Part shown: positions 24,677-34,148 of the stretch, piece by piece
Numbering within the stretch: position 1 is the stretch's first letter
How the letters are laid out: each line of letters starts with the position of its first letter
Assembly: GCA_033485155.1 (NCBI GenBank)
Contig: JAWQJJ010000003.1
Coordinates: 248,001 to 312,000, forward strand
Source of the DNA: Methanomassiliicoccus sp.
GTDB taxonomy: Archaea > Thermoplasmatota > Thermoplasmata > Methanomassiliicoccales > Methanomassiliicoccaceae
Length of the DNA stretch: 64,000 nt
Direction of reading: 5' to 3'
The notes under the pieces: generated by a model
Seen by the model: only the letters and a program-made list of their open reading frames with translations
Told to the model about the DNA's origin: nothing
Databases searched by the model: none
Position numbers and translations under genes: made by a program

Positions 24677-27600
24677 ATGGCGGGAGTGGCGTGCAGCAAG
24701 GCCATGGAGGATTACTTCAAGGGCCTGTTCGCGGAGACGGACCGGTGCTACGGCATAGCCCGCCGGGCCCGAGCCCGGGGGTTGGACCCCGAGGTCTTCG
24801 TGGAGATCCCGCGGGCCGAGGACCTGGCCTCGAGATGCGAGAAGCTGCTCGAAGACTGGCATGTGGAGGGCGTGGCCGAACGCATCCGTGAATTGTCCAA
24901 GAACCACAACCGCGAGGAGGTTTCCCTGCTCGTGGCCAAGGAGATGGCCACCCAGCCGGCCAAGACACGCGAGGAGTCGATCGACCGGGCGGTGCGGGTC
25001 GGGCTCGCCGTCCTTACCGAAGGCATCCTGGTGGCGCCGCTGGAAGGCATCGCCGGATGCAAGATCGGCCGCAATGCCGATGGGTCCGAGTACCTCTCCA
25101 TTTCCTTCGCCGGGCCCATCCGGGCGGCGGGAGGGACCGGGCAGGCGCTGAGCGTCCTCATCGGGGACGTCGTCCGACGGGAGATCGGTATCGGGCGGTA
25201 CATCCCCACCGAAAGCGAGGTTCAGCGGTTCATGGAGGAGATTCCCCTCTACAAGCAGTGCCAGCACCTTCAATATACTCCGGGCAACGAGGAGATCGAG
25301 ATCATCGCCCGCAGCTGCCCGGTGTGCGTCGACGGCGAGGGCACGGAGGAGATGGAGATCTCGGGATTCCGGGACCTGCCGCGCATCGAGACCAACCGGG
25401 TGCGGGGCGGAGCCTGCCTCGTGATATCGGAGGGCATGTGCCTGAAGGCGCCCAAGATCCAGAAGCACGTCAAGAAGCTGGGCATCGATGGCTGGGAGTT
25501 CATCGACGAGTACCTGGAGTGGAAGAAGCGCCACGACAAGGGCGATGATAAGTCGGCCAAGAAGATAGTGCCGGACTCCAAGTTCCTCAAGGACATGGTC
25601 GCCGGCAGGCCGGTCATCTGCCACCCCTCCCGCGTTGGAGGTTTCAGACTGCGGTACGGGAGGGGACGCACTACCGGTCTGGCCGCGTTGGCCATCAATC
25701 CGGCCACCATGTTCGCCCTCAACGACTTCCTCGCGGTCGGCACGCAGATCAAGATCGAGCGCCCGGGCAAGGCTGGTGCGGTCACGCCCTGCGACACCAT
25801 CGAGGGACCGATCCTGCTGCTCAAGAACGGCGACCTCGTTCAGGCCAACACCGTCAAGGATGCCAAGCGATACCGGCCGGACGTCGCGGAGATCGTCGAC
25901 CTCGGGGAGGTGCTGCTAGCCTACGGCGAGTTCATGGAAAACAATCACATCCTCGCGCCTGCGGGCTACGTGCCCGAATGGTACAGGGCCGAACTCAGGT
26001 CCAAGGCGCGGGATCTGCCTGCCGATTGGGAGGAGCCGGGCTACGAGCGGGCCAAGGAGATCTCCCGCCAGTTCGGGGTGCCCCTGCATCCTAGGTACAA
26101 CCTGTTCTGGTACGACCTACCCCTGGAGGACCTGCAGGCCCTCAGGGCGCACATACTGACGACGGGAGCGTGGAAGGAGGACGGACTGCATCTCAAGCGA
26201 GAGCAAGGCAGCAAGCGCACCTTGGAGTCCCTGGGGGCCCTCCACCGGGTCACGGGGCAGGAGGTCATCGTCGAGTTCTACGCCATGCCCTTACTGGAAG
26301 GCCTCGGATTGAGCCATGAGGGAGGGAAGATCGTCGAGCGCACGCCCCTGGCCGACCCGGGGGCGCAGCCCGACGAGCTGTTGCCCTCGCCGACCCTGAG
26401 GGCGGTTTCGAAGGCCATGGGCGCCGAGGTGCGGGCGCGGGCGGTCACCCGCATCGGCTCGAGGATGGCCAGGCCGGAGAAGGCCAAGGAGAGGAAGATG
26501 AAGCCCCCGCCCCACGCCCTGTTCCCCCTGGGCCAGAGCGGAGGGATGCAGCGTCTCGTCTCCACCGCGGTCAACGAATCACGAGTGGAAGCGGAGATGG
26601 GCCTCCGGCAGTGTCCGGAGTGCGGGAAGAATACCTTCCTATGCTCCTGTGCGGAGTGCGGAGCCCACACCTTCACCGTTAATAGGCCGACCACGCAGCG
26701 CATAGACCTGAGCCAGCTCCTGCAGAACGCCATGGCCCGCGTGGGAGTGGCCGAGGCCCCAGAAATCAAGGGCGTCCAGGGTATGATCTCGAAGAACAAG
26801 ACCCCCGAGGCCCTGGAGAAGGGTCTGCTGCGGGCGGTCCATGACATCTATGTGTTCAAGGACGGCACGATCCGGTTCGACATGACCGATGTTCCGGTGA
26901 CCCATTTCCGCCCCCGGGAGATCGGGCTGAGCATCGAGAAGGCTAGAGCATTGGGGTACACCAAGGATGTCCACAACGAGGAGCTGACCTCTCCCGAGCA
27001 GGTGTGCGAGCTCAGGGTGCAGGACATCATACCGTCGGAGAGCTGCGGGGATTACATGATCAAGATCGCCGACTTCGTCGACGACCTGCTGGAGAAGTAC
27101 TACGGGCTCGCGAGGTTCTACAACGCCCGTAACCGCGGCGACCTCATCGGGCAGCTGACCATCGGTCTCGCCCCCCACACTTCGGGCGGGATCCTGTGCC
27201 GCATCATCGGTTACACGAAAACGAACGTCGGCTACGGGCACCCATTCTTCCATGCCGCCAAGCGCAGGAACGCCGATGGCGACGAGGATTCGGTCATCCT
27301 GCTGCTCGACGGTCTGCTCAACTTCTCGAAGGAGTTCCTCCCGAAGAGCCGGGGCGGGCTGATGGATGCCCCCCTGGTCCTGACCACTAGGCTCGATCCC
27401 AACGAGATCGACAAGGAGGCGCACAACATCGATGTGCGCTGGGAGTACCCCTTAGAGTTCTACCAGGCGACGCTGGAGTACAAGCACCCCAAGGAGATCG
27501 ATTCTATCATGGACCAGGTCTCCGGCCGCATCGGTTCGGCGCTCCAGTATGAGGGCTTCGGGTACACCCATGATACCAGGGACATCTCCGAGGGGCCTAA

Positions 27601-28021
27601 CGAATCGGCCTACAAGACCTTGGAGACCATGATCGATAAGATGAACGCCCAGCTGGAACTCGCCCGCATCATCCGGGCGGTCGATGCCAAGGACGTGGTG
27701 TACCGGGTCATCACCAAGCACTTCCTGCCGGACATGATCGGCAACCTGAAGTCCTTCTCCTCGCAATCGCTGAGGTGCACCAAGTGCGGAGCGAAGTACC
27801 GCCGCATACCGCTCAAGGGCCGCTGCTACTGTGGCAACAACCTAACGCTCACGGTACATGAGAAGAGCGTGAAGAAGTACCTTGAGATCACCAAGGAGAT
27901 CAGCGAGAAGTTCGAGCTCGACGCCTATACTCAGCAACGCATAGGCATAGTCGAGGAGTCGATGAAATCGCTGTTCCAGTCAGATAAGGTAAAAAAATGC
28001 AAGCTCACCGATTTCATGTGA
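24677..28021 (+). CDS. polC: DNA polymerase D large subunit (DP2)
   Basis: The catalytic subunit of the euryarchaeal replicative polymerase PolD, 1114 residues, a normal length with no intein. Visible marks are SFAGPIRAAGGTGQALSVL near residue 155 and the active-site segment KRRNADGDEDSVILLLDG near residue 865, whose Asp residues bind Mg in the double-psi barrel core. Zinc ribbons include CPVCVDGEG, CPECGKNTFLCSCAECG and, near the C-terminus, CTKCGAKYRRIPLKGRCYC. The AGGTGATT ribosome site is well placed before the ATG. The small subunit DP1 is not in the window. A T7 tract follows the stop. Confidence 0.97.
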   Translation: MAGVACSKAMEDYFKGLFAETDRCYGIARRARARGLDPEVFVEIPRAEDLASRCEKLLEDWHVEGVAERIRELSKNHNREEVSLLVAKEMATQPAKTREESIDRAVRVGLAVLTEGILVAPLEGIAGCKIGRNADGSEYLSISFAGPIRAAGGTGQALSVLIGDVVRREIGIGRYIPTESEVQRFMEEIPLYKQCQHLQYTPGNEEIEIIARSCPVCVDGEGTEEMEISGFRDLPRIETNRVRGGACLVISEGMCLKAPKIQKHVKKLGIDGWEFIDEYLEWKKRHDKGDDKSAKKIVPDSKFLKDMVAGRPVICHPSRVGGFRLRYGRGRTTGLAALAINPATMFALNDFLAVGTQIKIERPGKAGAVTPCDTIEGPILLLKNGDLVQANTVKDAKRYRPDVAEIVDLGEVLLAYGEFMENNHILAPAGYVPEWYRAELRSKARDLPADWEEPGYERAKEISRQFGVPLHPRYNLFWYDLPLEDLQALRAHILTTGAWKEDGLHLKREQGSKRTLESLGALHRVTGQEVIVEFYAMPLLEGLGLSHEGGKIVERTPLADPGAQPDELLPSPTLRAVSKAMGAEVRARAVTRIGSRMARPEKAKERKMKPPPHALFPLGQSGGMQRLVSTAVNESRVEAEMGLRQCPECGKNTFLCSCAECGAHTFTVNRPTTQRIDLSQLLQNAMARVGVAEAPEIKGVQGMISKNKTPEALEKGLLRAVHDIYVFKDGTIRFDMTDVPVTHFRPREIGLSIEKARALGYTKDVHNEELTSPEQVCELRVQDIIPSESCGDYMIKIADFVDDLLEKYYGLARFYNARNRGDLIGQLTIGLAPHTSGGILCRIIGYTKTNVGYGHPFFHAAKRRNADGDEDSVILLLDGLLNFSKEFLPKSRGGLMDAPLVLTTRLDPNEIDKEAHNIDVRWEYPLEFYQATLEYKHPKEIDSIMDQVSGRIGSALQYEGFGYTHDTRDISEGPNESAYKTLETMIDKMNAQLELARIIRAVDAKDVVYRVITKHFLPDMIGNLKSFSSQSLRCTKCGAKYRRIPLKGRCYCGNNLTLTVHEKSVKKYLEITKEISEKFELDAYTQQRIGIVEESMKSLFQSDKVKKCKLTDFM

Positions 28022-28033
28022 GCATGCAGTGGG

Positions 28034-28047
28034 AAGGCGGTTTTTTT
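28034..28047 (+). terminator. T-tract terminator after polC
   Basis: A run of seven T follows a short G-rich stretch about 20 bases after the polC stop and before the convergent rubredoxin gene. This is the usual archaeal intrinsic terminator. Confidence 0.4.
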
Positions 28048-28072
28048 AATGCTGAAAGCGGCCTTCATCCGC

Positions 28073-28264
28073 TTAGATGCTGCCCATGACGGAAGAGAAG
28101 CTCTGGCAGCTGCTCTTCGGAGTGTTGCAGTAGGGGCAGGTCCACTCGTCCGGCAGATCCTCGAACGGGGTTCCGGGGGGGATGCCGTGGTCAGGGTCTC
28201 CTACTTCTGGGTCGTAGATGTAGCCGCAGATGGGGCAGACATACTTTTCCATGTTCTTCTCCAT
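28073..28264 (-). CDS. Rubredoxin-like iron protein
   Basis: A 63-residue electron carrier. The two knuckles [16 protein letters not shown] and [11 protein letters not shown] place four Cys around one iron. Between them is the family stretch [17 protein letters not shown]. The C-terminus extends a little beyond the usual 52-54 residues. ATGs at 28264 and 28252 are both possible; the first has AGGAG upstream. Rubredoxins in anaerobic archaea pass electrons to oxygen- or superoxide-detoxifying enzymes such as rubrerythrin or flavodiiron proteins, none of which is adjacent. Confidence 0.9.
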   Translation of the reverse strand: MEKNMEKYVCPICGYIYDPEVGDPDHGIPPGTPFEDLPDEWTCPYCNTPKSSCQSFSSVMGSI

Positions 28265-28475
28265 GTAAGTGAGCTCCTATGGTTTAGTAAGATACCATTT
28301 ATTGAAGAATATAAGAAAATTAGCCCTGATTGAATATGGGTCTCGAACGATCTCTCCGATTTCGAAGGAGTCGCCGTCATAACGCGGTCCTTGACCGGGA
28401 ACGATGATAAACGCATTACAGAAAAGGAAAATGGAAGATGCCCGTCAGGGCAGAAAGCGGTTTTTCGCTATGGTT
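28265..28475. other. Intergenic between rubredoxin-like gene and rpo3
   Basis: No gene is called. A T-loop-like stretch near 28330 does not fold into a tRNA. The downstream end of the ribosomal-protein/rpo3 operon lies here. Confidence 0.4.
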
Positions 28476-29315
28476 TCATCCTTCGATGAGCTGACCCACA
28501 TCCTCACGGAAGTCGTCGAACTTCTTCTCGAGGATCTCCAGGGCCTTTCTCAGAGTGTCCCGGGCGGTCAGCGAACCGTCGGTCTCGAACTCGAAGATGA
28601 ACTTGGATTCATCGCCGCTCGTGGTGATCGCGTCCTTGGGGCAGGCCTTGATGCATGCGCTACACAGGATGCAATCCTCCAGGTTGGTGACCACGATCTT
28701 GCCGTCCTTCTTGGCCAGCACGTCGCGGGGACAGGCTTTTACGCATTCCTCGTTGCCATCACACTTCGCCGTGTCGATGGTGACAGTGGGGTAGTAGCGG
28801 TAGCTGGTCCCGGAGGTCACCTGCCACTTGGCGTGCCGCTTGGCGATGCCAAGCTCAGCGGAGGCATAGACGAGCAATGCCTGCTTAGGGCCGAGCTTGA
28901 CGATCGGTATGAGTTCGTCCTTCACCCTCAGCTCCTTCCCACCGAGGGGCTCCAGATCGCCGGAGTAGACCTCCGCGGGGCCCTTCTTGTTGAGGGAGTA
29001 CATGATGGTGCAGTTCGGACAACCCTCGCCGTTGCAGGTGCACTTATCCTTAACGACGTACAGATCGGGATCGGTAGGGATGGGCACGAGACCGAGCCGG
29101 TGGGCGATGATCTCGTCGAACAGCGGGCTGACGCTCTCGCATTCCTTACCGTCCTCGTCCCTGATCGGACCCAGGTGGAACTCGACGGTCTCGATGGCCA
29201 TCTTGGGGACCTCGGTCATGAGCGTACGCCTCAGGGCGTTGGCCATGTCCGGGCGGATCCCCGAAACGACGAACCTAGCATGGGTTTCGGTCAGGTCGAT
29301 GATCTTCAGGTCCAT
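28476..29315 (-). CDS. rpo3: RNA polymerase subunit Rpo3 (RpoD) with Fe-S domain
   Basis: The alpha-like subunit of archaeal RNA polymerase, 279 residues, which dimerises with Rpo11 to start enzyme assembly. The alpha core (MDLKIIDLTETHARFVVSG and the RTLMTEVPKMAIE segment) surrounds a Cys-rich CTCNGEGCPNC insert and a ferredoxin-like domain with two clusters' worth of Cys (CDGNEECVKACPRD and CILCSACIKACPKD, near residues 160-210). Fe-S versions occur in several methanogens. It is the last gene of the uS13-uS4-uS11-rpo3 operon, 11 bases after uS11. The usual next genes (eL18, uL13, uS9) are absent. Confidence 0.96.
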   Translation of the reverse strand: MDLKIIDLTETHARFVVSGIRPDMANALRRTLMTEVPKMAIETVEFHLGPIRDEDGKECESVSPLFDEIIAHRLGLVPIPTDPDLYVVKDKCTCNGEGCPNCTIMYSLNKKGPAEVYSGDLEPLGGKELRVKDELIPIVKLGPKQALLVYASAELGIAKRHAKWQVTSGTSYRYYPTVTIDTAKCDGNEECVKACPRDVLAKKDGKIVVTNLEDCILCSACIKACPKDAITTSGDESKFIFEFETDGSLTARDTLRKALEILEKKFDDFREDVGQLIEG

Positions 29316-29326
29316 GTATGCAACCT

Positions 29327-29710
29327 CTATACTCTTCGGCCCCTTCTGCCGCCCTTCTTCTTGGTCCCATCATGGGGGATGGGGGTGACATCCTCGATCC
29401 GGCCGATCTTCATGCCGGCTCGAGCGAGCGCCCGAATGGCAGCCTGTGCGCCGGGACCGGGGGAGGTAGCCTTGTTGCCGCCCGGAGCGCGGACCTTCAC
29501 GTGGATGCCTTCGATGCCCTTCTCCTTGGCGATCTCCGCCACCTTCTCCGCGGCCCTCATGGCCGCGTAGGGCGAAGACTCGTCCTTGGCCGCCTTGACC
29601 ACCATGCCACCGGTGGCCTTGGTGATCGTCTCAGCGCCGGTGATGTCGGTCAGGGTGATGATGATGTTGTTATAGCTAGCGTAGATGTGCGCGATGCCCC
29701 ACTTTCCCAT
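29327..29710 (-). CDS. rps11: 30S ribosomal protein uS11
   Basis: A platform protein of the small subunit, 127 residues. Family marks are [40 protein letters not shown] and a C-terminal [20 protein letters not shown] tail (quoted to 20). The gene begins two bases after the uS4 stop and is followed closely by rpo3, so it is translated from the same mRNA. Confidence 0.96.
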   Translation of the reverse strand: MGKWGIAHIYASYNNIIITLTDITGAETITKATGGMVVKAAKDESSPYAAMRAAEKVAEIAKEKGIEGIHVKVRAPGGNKATSPGPGAQAAIRALARAGMKIGRIEDVTPIPHDGTKKKGGRRGRRV

Positions 29711-29712
29711 TT

Positions 29713-30399
29713 TTACTCCTCCTTTGCTTCAGGGGTCAGGTCTGGCAGGTCCGCAGGCTCGCCCTCGACCACATCGGCGGCGACCTTCTTCAGTACCTTC
29801 TCGACTTTCTCCACTTGGGAGTTCGAATGTTCCTCGACCTTCGCGGCCGGGGCCTCGGGAGCATTGCTCGGCTGTCCCCCGGTTCTCAGGGGGTGAAGCT
29901 CGTTGGATATGGGAGACAGGGGGTTGAAGGTGATCTTCTCCTCCTCCGTCCTCTTCACGACGTATCCGGGGATGGTGACTTTGCGGCCATCGATGGACAC
30001 GTGGCCATGGACGATGAACTGCCTTGCCTGCTTGGGCGTGGCAGCGAGTCCCTTGCGGTGGACCAGGGTCTGCAACCTGCGGTTCAGGACGGTCTCCTGG
30101 GTGAGGCCGAGGACGTCATCGAGGGTGCTCCCCTCCATGGGCAGGAGGCCCATGCGGGCGCACTTCTTCAGCAGAAGGGACGCCTCGAGCTTGGCCTGCT
30201 CGTCGTTAAGACGGACGCGGGCCTGCAGCAGCTTGGACTGGTTCCTCAGGTTCCTGAGGACCGCCTGGGCCTTCCACAGCTCGCGCTTGTTCTTCAAACC
30301 GTAGGCATTGCATATCTCAGTCTCGGCCTTGATCCTCTCTCCTCTCCAGGGGTGAGAAGGAGCGTCGTAGGACCGGCGAGGGAACTTCGGATCTCCCAT
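29713..30399 (-). CDS. rps4: 30S ribosomal protein uS4
   Basis: A primary 16S rRNA-binding protein, 228 residues. It has the archaeal N-terminus [18 protein letters not shown], the S4 RNA-binding fold with [20 protein letters not shown] and [10 protein letters not shown], and an acidic Ala/Glu-rich C-terminal extension of about 45 residues beyond the usual archaeal length. It lies 24 bases downstream of uS13 in the same operon. Confidence 0.96.
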   Translation of the reverse strand: MGDPKFPRRSYDAPSHPWRGERIKAETEICNAYGLKNKRELWKAQAVLRNLRNQSKLLQARVRLNDEQAKLEASLLLKKCARMGLLPMEGSTLDDVLGLTQETVLNRRLQTLVHRKGLAATPKQARQFIVHGHVSIDGRKVTIPGYVVKRTEEEKITFNPLSPISNELHPLRTGGQPSNAPEAPAAKVEEHSNSQVEKVEKVLKKVAADVVEGEPADLPDLTPEAKEE

Positions 30400-30423
30400 A
30401 TTAACACCTGCTCAATATCTCTC

Positions 30424-31002
30424 TTACTTCTTCTCGGCCGGGGCCGCGGCGGCGCCAGGCTGCTGAGCCTTCTGCCGGCTGACACCCATAGTAAGGCCAG
30501 TCCGTCCGTTGGACCGGGTCTTCTGACCACGAACCTTCTGTCCCTGCTCGTGCCTTACGCCCTTGTAACAGCGAATCATCTTCATGCGGTTGATGTCGTC
30601 CTTCTTCGCCACATCGAGGTCCACGCCGAAGATGTGCATGTCATCACCGCTCTCGAAATCGTTCTGGCGGTTCACAGCCCAGTGCGGGGCGAACTCCGGG
30701 TAGCTGGCGATCACCTTGGTGATCTCATCGGTCTGCGCTTCGGACAGGTTGCCCATCTTCTCCGAGGGCTTGATGCCGGTTCTCTTAGCCACGACAGCGG
30801 CGACACGGGGGCCGACACCCTTCACATTCTGTATGCCCATCATCAGGGACTTGTTGCCATCGATGTCGAAGTTCATGATGCGGACGATGTACCGGAAGTT
30901 CTCGTCGACCTTCTTCTCTACCGGCTTCTCCGCTTTCTCCTTCTTTCCCTTCTCTTTCTTCTCGGCCTTTTGTGGTTTTTCCTGTCCTTCAGGTTGCGCC
31001 AA
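30424..31002 (-). CDS. rps13: 30S ribosomal protein uS13 with charged N-terminal extension
   Basis: A head protein of the small subunit contacting the 50S, 192 residues. The core from FRYIVRIMNFDIDGNKSLM includes the helix-hairpin-helix NVKGVGPRVAAVVAKRTG and the C-terminal GQKVRGQKTRSNGRTG. The first 35 residues are an extra low-complexity Lys/Glu tract, and the C-terminus ends in an Ala/Pro/Lys tail. It is the first gene of the operon. AT-rich leftward TATA-like DNA lies upstream around 31030-31060. Confidence 0.95.
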   Translation of the reverse strand: MAQPEGQEKPQKAEKKEKGKKEKAEKPVEKKVDENFRYIVRIMNFDIDGNKSLMMGIQNVKGVGPRVAAVVAKRTGIKPSEKMGNLSEAQTDEITKVIASYPEFAPHWAVNRQNDFESGDDMHIFGVDLDVAKKDDINRMKMIRCYKGVRHEQGQKVRGQKTRSNGRTGLTMGVSRQKAQQPGAAAAPAEKK

Positions 31003-31171
31003 ACTGCTACCTCCAATGAAATTGTATGAACTTTATCCATTCTATGTATATAGTTTATGGAGCGTCTCCCCTACACGCAAGTCCCTATTTAACCATTTCT
31101 CTGTTCGCCGGCTGTGCCCTGAGCCATGCTGGCGATGCCTTCGGGAACGAGGTACGGGAGAGGTCCTCGAC

Positions 31172-33859
31172 TCACCGCTTGGCCATCGCTGCTGTAACGA
31201 TTTCGAGGGCCCGCTCCATCGCTCCCGGCAGCTTGGCGGGGTCGCCCCCTCCGCCCTGGGCGAAGTCCGGCTTGCCCCCGCCCCCGCCTCCGACCAGCTT
31301 CATGATGTCCTTAAGCACTGGTCGGCAGTCAAGCTTGATGTCGGAGGAACGGGACACGAACAGCTTGGGGCTCTTGTCCTGAAGACCGAGCACGGCGATC
31401 ACACCGGGGACCGAGGTCAGGGCGAGGGAGAGGGCCTGGGGGTCCTCGTCCTCCGCCGCGAGGTGGACGACGACGCGCGCGCCGTCGACCTGGACCGCCT
31501 TCTCCAGCAGGCTGTCGGCCATGATCCTGTTAAGCTTGGCCGCCATGTTCTCCAACCGCTTGCGGTCTTCCTTGACGTCGTTGAGGAGCTTCACCGCGGC
31601 CGGGAGAAGCGCTTCGCGACCAACGTTCATCCTGTCTGCCAGCTGATCGACGCACGCCTTGTCCGACTGCATTCCATTGACTGCGGCCAGGCCGGCGGAG
31701 TATTCGATCCGGACCACTCCATCTTGGATCCTCTTGGTGCGCAGGATGCGAATGGGGCCGACACGAGAGGTACGGTCGCAGTGCAGCCCGCCGCACGCTT
31801 CCACGTCCACCCCGGTGGTGTTGACGACACGGATGATCTTGCCGGGGACGACACCACCCTGGTATAGCCTGAATCCGAACTTCGCCTCCGCCTCGTCCCG
31901 CTGCATGAACTTGATCTCCACCGGATGGTCCTCCAGCACCACCTCGTTGCACCGCTTCTCCAGCTGAGTACGCTGCTCCTCGGAGAGGTTCTCGAAGTGG
32001 GTGATGTCCAGGCGGGCCTCGTCCACGCTCTTGTGGGCGCCCGATTGCCATACATGGTTTCCGAGCATCTCCCGGGCCGAGCCGTTGATGATGTGCGCCG
32101 CGGTGTGGTGGCGCATCAGCTGCCGGCGCCGGGGCTCGTTGATGGCACAGGCGACCCTGCTGCCCACAACGACGTCGTGCTTTCCGTCCAGGAAGTGCAG
32201 GATCGTGTTCCTCACCTTCTGCACGTTGATGACCTCGTAGCCGTTCAGTGTGCCGTAATCGGCTTCCTGGCCACCCCCTTCGGGGTAGAAGTAAGTATGG
32301 TCCAGCACCACCGCCCCGTTCACCACGGCCACGACCTCAGCCTCGAAAGCCATGACCTCTGGGTCCTCGTAGTACGACTTCGTGGTCTCCGGCATGTTCA
32401 GAGGGTACTCCTCGGTCTTCGCCCCTTCCTCGTCGACGGCTTCGGTGGACTCGTGCCGCTTGGCGACCTGCATGTAGAAGTTGTCTGGTATCTCCACTGG
32501 CACATCGGAGAACTCTTTAACGATCTCCGGGTTCAGTCCATGGGAGTCATACAGCTCGATGAGCTTGTCGACCGTGATCGGCTGGCCCTTGAGGTCCTTG
32601 GTCATCCTCTGGACAATGGACCGGCCGCGTTCCAGCGTTTCGTAATAACGCTGTTCCTCGACCTTGACCAGAGACATGATGTCGTCGCGGTTCTCCACCA
32701 GCTCAGGGAAGTATGGCGAGAAGTAGTCGATCTGCATCCCCACGATGTCAGCCAGGGTGAACTTGACGTCCAGCGAGCGCATTGAGCGCAGGGCCCGGCG
32801 GACCAGCATGCGGGCGAAGTAGCCTTCGCGCACGTTCGACGGCACCACCCCATCGTTGAGCATGAAGGCCAAGGCGCGGGAGTGGTCGCAGATGATGTAG
32901 ATGTCCTCCATCGGCCCAACGTTGGCGATTAGTTCCTCGTAGGTGATCCCGAGCCGCTCCGCGGTGCGCTGCCTCAGGTTCCGGATGTCCGCCGCGGTCT
33001 TCATATTCATGGCCCCAGCCACCTTGCTGTATTCCTCCAAGATGCGCTGGTTCGGCTTGATGCCAACCTCATCCTGGATGTACTGGACGACCGGACCGAA
33101 GACCGCCTCGTAGGCCGACGGCGTTCCCTGGGAGATCCAGGTCGCACGCTCGAGACCATAGCCCGTATCCACCACGGTCATGTCCATGGGTATGCGGCCC
33201 TGCGGCGTTTCCCGATACTGCATGAACACTAGGGTGGCAAGCTCCACGCCCTCCAGGATCACTTCCACGCACGGTCCGGAGTTGCCGCCGCCCTCCCACC
33301 ACTCCTCGATGTAGCGCATCCTCTCCTTCTGTACGCCCAGCCGCTCGGTGTAGAACTTATGGCAGAGCTCGACGGTCCGGTCCTTGAAGTAGATCTCCTT
33401 CCCCGATCTGTTGAACGCATGATGCGCGAGCATCTCGAAGAAGGTGTAGTGCCGACCGGTGCGTCCAACGTTGTCGATGTCGTTGAACCGGACGCAGGTC
33501 TGGGAAATGGTCAGCGGATTGAACGGCGGATCAACGACGCCATTGAGCACCCACGGCTGGAAGTCGTAGATGCTGGCCTGGGTGAAGAAAACATCTTCCC
33601 GCCACCGGGCGACGATGGGGTAGCGGCGGACCCGGCCGTGACCATGTTCCTCGAAGAAGTTGAGATACTCTTCACGCATCTCGTGGTTGGAGTAGGGCCG
33701 CTTTATCGGCGAGTTGTTGATGAACGAGTACTCCTCGCAGGGAGACTCTCCACAGGTCTCCCAATCTCCCTGGGACCAGAACGCACGGCCGCACTTGGGG
33801 CAGACCTTGCGAATGAAGTTGTTATCCTTGAAGAACTGAAGATCGAACTCTGAGGACAT
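31172..33859 (-). CDS. alaS: Alanyl-tRNA synthetase, archaeal type
   Basis: An 895-residue enzyme that charges tRNA-Ala. The archaeal N-terminal extension has a Cys set (VCPKCGRAFWSQGDWETCGE, C-E-E-Y). The class II core has RYPIVARWREDVFFTQASIYD (motif region) and ICDHSRALAFMLNDGVVPSN. The editing domain carries HHTAAHIINGSARE and the zinc ligands in ACGGLHCDRTSRVG, with HLAAEDEDPQ and a Gly-rich C-terminal DHHA1 part (VGGGGGGKPDFAQGGG). Domain order is catalytic, tRNA-recognition, editing, oligomerisation. It stands alone after the ribosomal operon. Confidence 0.96.
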   Translation of the reverse strand: MSSEFDLQFFKDNNFIRKVCPKCGRAFWSQGDWETCGESPCEEYSFINNSPIKRPYSNHEMREEYLNFFEEHGHGRVRRYPIVARWREDVFFTQASIYDFQPWVLNGVVDPPFNPLTISQTCVRFNDIDNVGRTGRHYTFFEMLAHHAFNRSGKEIYFKDRTVELCHKFYTERLGVQKERMRYIEEWWEGGGNSGPCVEVILEGVELATLVFMQYRETPQGRIPMDMTVVDTGYGLERATWISQGTPSAYEAVFGPVVQYIQDEVGIKPNQRILEEYSKVAGAMNMKTAADIRNLRQRTAERLGITYEELIANVGPMEDIYIICDHSRALAFMLNDGVVPSNVREGYFARMLVRRALRSMRSLDVKFTLADIVGMQIDYFSPYFPELVENRDDIMSLVKVEEQRYYETLERGRSIVQRMTKDLKGQPITVDKLIELYDSHGLNPEIVKEFSDVPVEIPDNFYMQVAKRHESTEAVDEEGAKTEEYPLNMPETTKSYYEDPEVMAFEAEVVAVVNGAVVLDHTYFYPEGGGQEADYGTLNGYEVINVQKVRNTILHFLDGKHDVVVGSRVACAINEPRRRQLMRHHTAAHIINGSAREMLGNHVWQSGAHKSVDEARLDITHFENLSEEQRTQLEKRCNEVVLEDHPVEIKFMQRDEAEAKFGFRLYQGGVVPGKIIRVVNTTGVDVEACGGLHCDRTSRVGPIRILRTKRIQDGVVRIEYSAGLAAVNGMQSDKACVDQLADRMNVGREALLPAAVKLLNDVKEDRKRLENMAAKLNRIMADSLLEKAVQVDGARVVVHLAAEDEDPQALSLALTSVPGVIAVLGLQDKSPKLFVSRSSDIKLDCRPVLKDIMKLVGGGGGGKPDFAQGGGGDPAKLPGAMERALEIVTAAMAKR

Positions 33860-34148
33860 GCTGGCGAGTAATGTGATGGCTCATTTAATCCTTTTCTAAT
33901 TAGATGAGGGAGGCACGATACAACCCCCTGTGGACTGCATGACCCTCCCGTATTCATCTGGTTCGTCCCGCTCCCAGCACGCCGCGTACAGCATCATAGG
34001 GCGCGTGGTCGGAGGAAGCTGCATCAGCCGTTGTTATCGGCCCTATAGCCGATGTTGATGATCCTCGATGACCTGCTGATGGCGGGCCCGAACGGTCGAC
34101 TTCCTCAGCTCCTGGGTGAAATATGGGGGACATGGGAATACGCCGCGC
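33860..34148. other. Intergenic between alaS and the acetolactate-synthase-like gene
   Basis: It holds the alaS promoter (leftward AT-rich stretch near 33885-33900) and the downstream end of the nifB operon. No gene or RNA was recognised in the remainder. Confidence 0.4.

Noticed and set aside
28318-28400. T-loop-like stretch suggesting a tRNA between the rubredoxin-like gene and rpo3
   Set aside because: No acceptor, D- or T-stem pairing can be made around it.
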